A DNA stretch of 9,241 bases, taken from Gammaproteobacteria bacterium (GTDB taxonomy: Bacteria; Pseudomonadota; Gammaproteobacteria; Chromatiales; Chromatiaceae). A model generated the notes under the pieces. The model was given only the letters and a program-made list of their open reading frames with translations, searched no databases and was not told the origin of the DNA. The translations under genes were made by a program, and so were the position numbers. The stretch spans positions 1 through 9,241 of the forward strand of contig DAOUQU010000047.1 of the NCBI GenBank assembly GCA_030625445.1. The letters run 5' to 3'. Positions 6,209-9,241 of the stretch are shown piece by piece. How positions within the stretch are numbered: the stretch's first letter is position 1; every line of letters begins with the position of its first letter.

Positions 6209-7589
6209 ATTTATGCACGCCAAGCTTGTCTCTCCAGCCAGGATAGATTTGGTCGGCATCACCCGGGAACGACTCGAATGCGCGGGCAAACTCTTTATGC
6301 TCTTTCGCGAACTCGATGGGATCCGCGCCTTCCTTATAGCACTGATAAGACTGCTTCAGTGAGATGGCGCCGGCAGCAGGGCTGTCGATGTGACCGTATG
6401 AACCACCACCAGAGGTGTTGATGACGTTGCCATGACCAAGATTCTCGAAGAATCCGGGCAGACGCAGCGCATTCATACCACCGGAGATGATTGGAGTCGT
6501 GGTTTTCATACCCCACCACTCCTGGTGAAAGAAGGGGCCGTCAGCACTGTCACGCTCGATCATGTAGGCGATGTTTCTGTCATCTGGACCGCCTTCCATT
6601 TTACCGTAGCCCATGGTGCCCACGTGGATGCCGGAAGCGCCCATCAGACGCGACAGCTTGGCCAAAACGAATGCAGTATAACCACGCACGGATGAAGGCG
6701 AGGTGATGGCGCCATGACCGGCGCGATGATAATGCAGATACTGGGAAGGATACTGGCGGCGTGCTGTCGTTACCATGCCGGGGCCACCGACATAACCATC
6801 GACCAGGAAAGCGACGCGAGGCGCGTCTACACCGAAAGTCTCCAGGATGAAGTCTGCACGGTAACACATCTCGTGGTAGTCATCCGCGGTGATGTTTGCA
6901 GAGAAGATTTTAGCTTCACCTGTCTCGTCCTGGGCGCGCTTCATTGCATCTGCAACGAGTGGATAGACCTTCTTGGCAGGACAGAAAACCTGGTTGCCTT
7001 GAGGCTCATCATTCTTGATGAAATCACCACCAAGCCAGAACTGGTAAGCAGCTTCGGCAAACGGCTCGGGACGCAGTCCCAGTTTAGGCTTGATGATCGT
7101 ACCGGCGATGTAACCGCCATCGTTGTAATCACGACCCAGCAGCGACCACAACTCATTGATGGAGACAGAAGGGCCATCATAGAGTTTCATCAGTTTGCGC
7201 GGCACATAGAAATCCACCATCTGCGCGCACTGTACGTCACCCATGCCCTGGTTGTTACCAATAGCAAGAGTCAGGAAAGAGACGACCATGCTGCGGCCAT
7301 CGATGATGTTACGGTCAAACAAGTCGATAGGATAGGCGATCTTCATGATGCCTTTCGCTTCGTCGATCTCATAAACCAGTGCGTCAACGCCCTTGGTGAA
7401 GTCATCTGTGGTAGAGACTTCCACGTTAGTGCCTGTCGATGACTCAGCGGCAAAATGCGCGGCTGTCTCCAGATAACCACCAAATCCTGGCATTGGTATC
7501 ATCGTGTAGGCAACCAGCATGTGATTGTCACCTGCGATCAAATCTTCTTCTTTCAGACTCAAGTCTGCATAACGACCGGATTGATCCAT
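6207..7589 (-). CDS. cbbM: Ribulose-1,5-bisphosphate carboxylase/oxygenase, form II
   Basis: A 460-residue form II RuBisCO large chain, which acts without small subunits to carboxylate ribulose bisphosphate in the Calvin cycle. Numbering is one ahead of the Rhodospirillum rubrum enzyme, and the active-site residues are in place: E49, N112, K167 (in TIIKPKLGL), the carbamylated K192 with D194 and E195 (in GGDFIKNDE), H288, loop-6 K330 (in GYGKMEGG), S369 and G394-G395. No residue expected for catalysis is missing. The ATG at 7589 follows a strong AGGAG (7600-7596) by six bases. It is first in a minus-strand cluster with cbbQ and cbbO, and divergent from cbbR, which very likely controls it. Form II enzymes have low CO2/O2 specificity, which fits a CO2-rich, low-oxygen setting; the habitat is inferred. 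Confidence 0.98.
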   Translation of the reverse strand: MDQSGRYADLSLKEEDLIAGDNHMLVAYTMIPMPGFGGYLETAAHFAAESSTGTNVEVSTTDDFTKGVDALVYEIDEAKGIMKIAYPIDLFDRNIIDGRSMVVSFLTLAIGNNQGMGDVQCAQMVDFYVPRKLMKLYDGPSVSINELWSLLGRDYNDGGYIAGTIIKPKLGLRPEPFAEAAYQFWLGGDFIKNDEPQGNQVFCPAKKVYPLVADAMKRAQDETGEAKIFSANITADDYHEMCYRADFILETFGVDAPRVAFLVDGYVGGPGMVTTARRQYPSQYLHYHRAGHGAITSPSSVRGYTAFVLAKLSRLMGASGIHVGTMGYGKMEGGPDDRNIAYMIERDSADGPFFHQEWWGMKTTTPIISGGMNALRLPGFFENLGHGNVINTSGGGSYGHIDSPAAGAISLKQSYQCYKEGADPIEFAKEHKEFARAFESFPGDADQIYPGWRDKLGVHK

Positions 7590-7716
7590 ATTTATCTCCT
7601 AGCTTTAAAAGTTGGCGCGGCGCTGTGCTGTTCACCTCACCGCGAAGCGCTATGATGCTAGAATAGCAACATAAATAACAATCAATATTTCCTATTTAAT
7701 ATATAAGTGATTGCTT
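7590..7716. promoter_or_regulatory. Divergent cbbM/cbbR control region
   Basis: The 127 bases between the two start codons are GC-rich near cbbM and AT-rich near cbbR (7657-7716), the classic arrangement for a LysR regulator and its target operon. AGGAG for cbbM lies at 7600-7596 on the minus strand. TATGAT at 7651-7656 is a possible -10 for cbbR, but the -35 position (CTGTTC, 7628-7633) is poor. No confident promoter for cbbM can be assigned by eye. Confidence 0.7.
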
Positions 7717-7718
7717 AT
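7675..7718. promoter_or_regulatory. Candidate CbbR operator inverted repeat
   Basis: ATAACAATCA at 7675-7684 faces TGATTGCTTAT at 7708-7718; the reverse complement of the second is ATAAGCAATCA, identical apart from one inserted G. A smaller palindrome, ATAAG-N6-CTTAT (7703-7718), is nested in the right half. AT-rich interrupted dyads of this kind are what LysR proteins bind. The right half overlaps the cbbR start codon (7717), which fits autoregulation. Assignment to CbbR is inferred from position. Confidence 0.45.
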
Positions 7719-8649
7719 GCCCAGATCCGTCGCCGAAAACCTCATTCGACACGTCACCCTGCGCCAGCTGCAGATCTTCGAGACAGTAGTGCGCCTCGGC
7801 GGCTACACCCGCGCCGCACAGGCATTGCATCTCTCACAGCCCGCCGTCTCGATGCAAATCAAGAAGCTCAACGACTCCCTCGGACACACATTGCTGGAGA
7901 AGCGCGACAACCAGATCCAACCCACCAGTGTCGGAATCGAGGTCTATATCGCCGCACAGGATATCCTCGACAGAATGGACTCCCTGAGTAATGCAGCCAC
8001 CGAGCTCGATGGCGAGATAAAAGGCGTATTACGCATTGCGGTCATCACATCCGCAATCTATTTCATGCCGCATATGCTGGGCGCCTTTATTGCGCGGCAT
8101 CCGCAGGTCGAGCCACAACTGGTGGTCACCAACAGAGCCAATGTGCTTGAGCGTTTGAAGTCCAAACAGGATGACCTGGTGATCATGGGCCAGGTTCCCA
8201 GGCAGTTGGCGGTAGAGGCGGAACCATTTATCGATAATGAATTGCTGGTGGTATCGCCACCCGATCACCCGCTGTGCAAATTGGAAAACATCACTCTGCA
8301 ACAAGTGAGTCAGCAACGCCTGTTGTTGCGTGAACCGGGATCCGGCACGCGTTTGGCAATGGAGCGGCTGTTTTCCGAACATGACCTCACGATCAATCCC
8401 TATATGCAACTGGGCAGCAGTGAAGCCATCAAGCAGGCGGTGATGGCGGGACTGGGAATCTCTGTTTTATCCCGCCACAGTCTGCGCCTAGAGCTGGCCG
8501 GAGAGCATATCGTCATATTGGATGTGGATGAATTTCCGTTGATACGCCGCTGGTATGCCGTCCACCTGAAGGGCAAGACTCTTTCTCTGGCGGCAAGTGC
8601 TTTTCTCGACTTCATTCTTAATGAGAGTAGTGACATATTATCATCCTAA
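7717..8649 (+). CDS. cbbR: LysR-type regulator CbbR
   Basis: A 310-residue LysR-family transcription factor. The N-terminal winged helix-turn-helix spans about residues 14-65 (TLRQLQIFETVVRLGGYTRAA, then LSQPAVSMQIKKL as recognition helix region), and the effector-binding domain of two Rossmann-like lobes follows from about residue 95 (GVLRIAVITSA, later LREPGSGTR and GLGISVLSRHSL). Known role: CbbR activates the divergent CO2-fixation operon in response to metabolites such as RuBP or NADPH. The ATG at 7717 is preferred over the in-frame TTG at 7711, which would add only two residues; neither has a good ribosome site (AAGTGA is the nearest). The stop TAA (8647-8649) is immediately followed by an inverted-repeat element. 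Function is assigned from family and position next to cbbM. Confidence 0.93.
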   Translation: MPRSVAENLIRHVTLRQLQIFETVVRLGGYTRAAQALHLSQPAVSMQIKKLNDSLGHTLLEKRDNQIQPTSVGIEVYIAAQDILDRMDSLSNAATELDGEIKGVLRIAVITSAIYFMPHMLGAFIARHPQVEPQLVVTNRANVLERLKSKQDDLVIMGQVPRQLAVEAEPFIDNELLVVSPPDHPLCKLENITLQQVSQQRLLLREPGSGTRLAMERLFSEHDLTINPYMQLGSSEAIKQAVMAGLGISVLSRHSLRLELAGEHIVILDVDEFPLIRRWYAVHLKGKTLSLAASAFLDFILNESSDILSS

Positions 8650-8652
8650 GGA

Positions 8653-8803
8653 GTTGTCCATAAATAACTTCCCGATATCGCGCAGTGATGTTGTTCCTCT
8701 TCAAGGCGCAGCAAGGGGCGCATAGCAGCGTTATGTAACTCTTGCTGGAACGCCGAAGAGGGACAACAGGGCAAGCAGGATCGGGAAGTTATTTTTGGAC
8801 AAC
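8653..8803. mobile_element. MITE-like 151-base nested inverted-repeat element
   Basis: The ends, 8653-8676 and 8780-8803, are 24-base inverted repeats with one mismatch, running inward from GTTGTCCA to CTTCCCGAT. Inside, 8689-8715 and 8741-8768 form a second imperfect pair (TGTTGTTCCTCTTC facing GAAGAGGGACAACA, and CAGCAAG facing CTTGCTG), leaving a 25-base loop. CTAAG occurs just outside both ends (8646-8650 and 8806-8810, each separated by GA), a possible target duplication. No transposase is encoded. It could be a non-autonomous element, and as RNA it would fold into a long hairpin at the 3' end of the cbbR message. Confidence 0.7.
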
Positions 8804-8827
8804 GACTAAGTCCGGCAGGCTCGTGGC

Positions 8828-8962
8828 ATGCATGATCTGTATCACCATTCGAGGAATACGAGTAACTTCTCAATAACACCGTGTGAATGCCGTCATCTCC
8901 ATTGCGGACGTTCATGTAGTAAAAATTGTAGTAGTAGTTGCGTGGGGGGTAGGATTTGGTAG
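8828..8962 (+). CDS. Possible cysteine-rich small protein, 44 residues
   Basis: An open frame from ATG 8828 to TAG 8960-8962 encodes 44 residues with six cysteines at 19, 21, 26, 30, 34 and 38, the last four spaced exactly every four residues (CGRSCSKNCSSSC). The N-terminal half is polar with three His. GCAGG ends eight bases before the ATG, a weak ribosome site. It has no signal peptide. It lies between two inverted-repeat structures, and part of its codons come from a GTAGTAGTAG run, so chance is a serious alternative. I recognise no family; metal binding is only a suggestion from the cysteines. Confidence 0.2.
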   Translation: MHDLYHHSRNTSNFSITPCECRHLHCGRSCSKNCSSSCVGGRIW

Positions 8963-8965
8963 AAT
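8938..8965 (+). promoter_or_regulatory. Possible sigma70 promoter
   Basis: TTGCGT (8938-8943), a 16-base spacer and TAGAAT (8960-8965) resemble -35 and -10 boxes. The -10 is five of six; the -35 only three of six. It points toward the partial gene at the window end, with a leader that would contain the inverted repeat at 8969-9142. Confidence 0.25.
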
Positions 8966-8968
8966 TTA

Positions 8969-9142
8969 CCATGCCTATCCGGATAACTCCCAAGGCGGTG
9001 AATTGTAGACCCCTTCATTCGTGGTGCCCGGCAGGATGTGCCCGCGCACCTTCGTACAGCCCCACATAGATGGGCGCTACCGCGTGACACCAAGCGCGCA
9101 ACACTAACAAGAGATGTCCGTGGGAGACAACCGGATAGGCAT
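8969..9142. repeat. Long inverted repeat spanning 174 bases
   Basis: CCATGCCTATCCGG at 8969-8982 and its exact complement CCGGATAGGCATGG at 9129-9142 form 14 perfect pairs. Similarity continues inward (CTCCC at 8987-8991 against GGGAG at 9122-9126), giving about 23 matches over 27 positions. The enclosed segment of about 120 bases has no recognisable gene. The right arm contains the ATG at 9141. It may be a small mobile element, a remnant of one, or a structured leader. Confidence 0.6.
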
Positions 9143-9241
9143 GGAATTTACAACAATTAAGAGGGGCGAGGCAGGCGATACGATTGGTCCCAAGGAAACG
9201 CCCGCGCTCAAGATCGACCCGGTCGAAGTAACACAGGTTTG
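9141..9241 (+). CDS. Start of an unidentified gene, cut by the window end
   Basis: An open frame from ATG 9141 runs uninterrupted to the last base (33 full codons). It reads MEFTTIKRGEAGD and continues TIGPKETPALKIDPVEVTQV: hydrophilic, with no signal peptide or membrane segment, and typical of real coding sequence in composition. An in-frame ATG at 9114 would add nine residues (MSVGDNRIG); a stop at 9105-9107 bounds the frame. I prefer 9141 because GGATAGG lies just upstream, whereas 9114 has AAGAG directly abutting it; the choice is uncertain. The family cannot be named from this fragment. Confidence 0.5.
   Translation, partial: MEFTTIKRGEAGDTIGPKETPALKIDPVEVTQV

Noticed and set aside
6714..7442. 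242-codon open frame antisense to cbbM
   Set aside because: It lies entirely within cbbM, whose catalytic residues are all intact; it is a shadow of that coding sequence.
8927..8939. GTAG micro-repeat
   Set aside because: Only three or four short units; too short to be a tandem repeat of note or a CRISPR array. No CRISPR, tRNA or rRNA was seen anywhere in the window.
8646..8993. 115-codon minus-strand ORF starting with TTG downstream of cbbR
   Set aside because: It is a run through one arm of each of two inverted-repeat elements with no ribosome site or recognisable domain, and overlaps the end of cbbR.

Overview
The window looks like the chromosome of a chemolithoautotrophic gammaproteobacterium, most plausibly a sulfur oxidiser. 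The reasons are a form II RuBisCO gene (cbbM) followed by cbbQ and cbbO, a divergent cbbR, a YajD-type HNH protein and GltS of the enterobacterial type, and REP-like palindromes between genes. The taxon is inferred from gene content and not proven.

Layout. Bases 127-495 (+) encode a YajD-like HNH protein. It converges on gltS (624-1847, -), the sodium/glutamate symporter, and a pair of REP-like palindromes sits between them. A gene-poor gap (1848-2131) holds a minus-strand intrinsic terminator and another REP-like hairpin. Two small envelope genes follow on the minus strand: a glycine-zipper lipoprotein of OsmB type (2132-2350) and an uncharacterised secreted protein (2374-2757).

The core is the minus-strand cluster cbbM-cbbQ-cbbO (7589 down to 2973). 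cbbM makes the CO2-fixing enzyme. CbbQ (AAA+ ATPase) and CbbO (VWA/MIDAS adaptor) form the activase that removes inhibitory sugar phosphates from it. A strong intrinsic terminator lies between cbbM and cbbQ, only 28 bases before the cbbQ start, so activase expression probably depends on readthrough. cbbR (7717-8649, +) is divergent and shares a 127-base AT-rich control region with cbbM, which contains a candidate operator.

Downstream of cbbR the sequence is repeat-rich. It holds a 151-base nested inverted-repeat (MITE-like) element right after the cbbR stop, a possible cysteine-rich 44-codon ORF, a second 174-base inverted-repeat structure, and the start of an unidentified gene that runs off the window.

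The main system (CbbM/Q/O/R) is of a known kind. The less-described material is the 3' repeat region, the readthrough architecture of cbbM-cbbQ, and an in-frame coding-like stretch beyond the cbbO amber stop.
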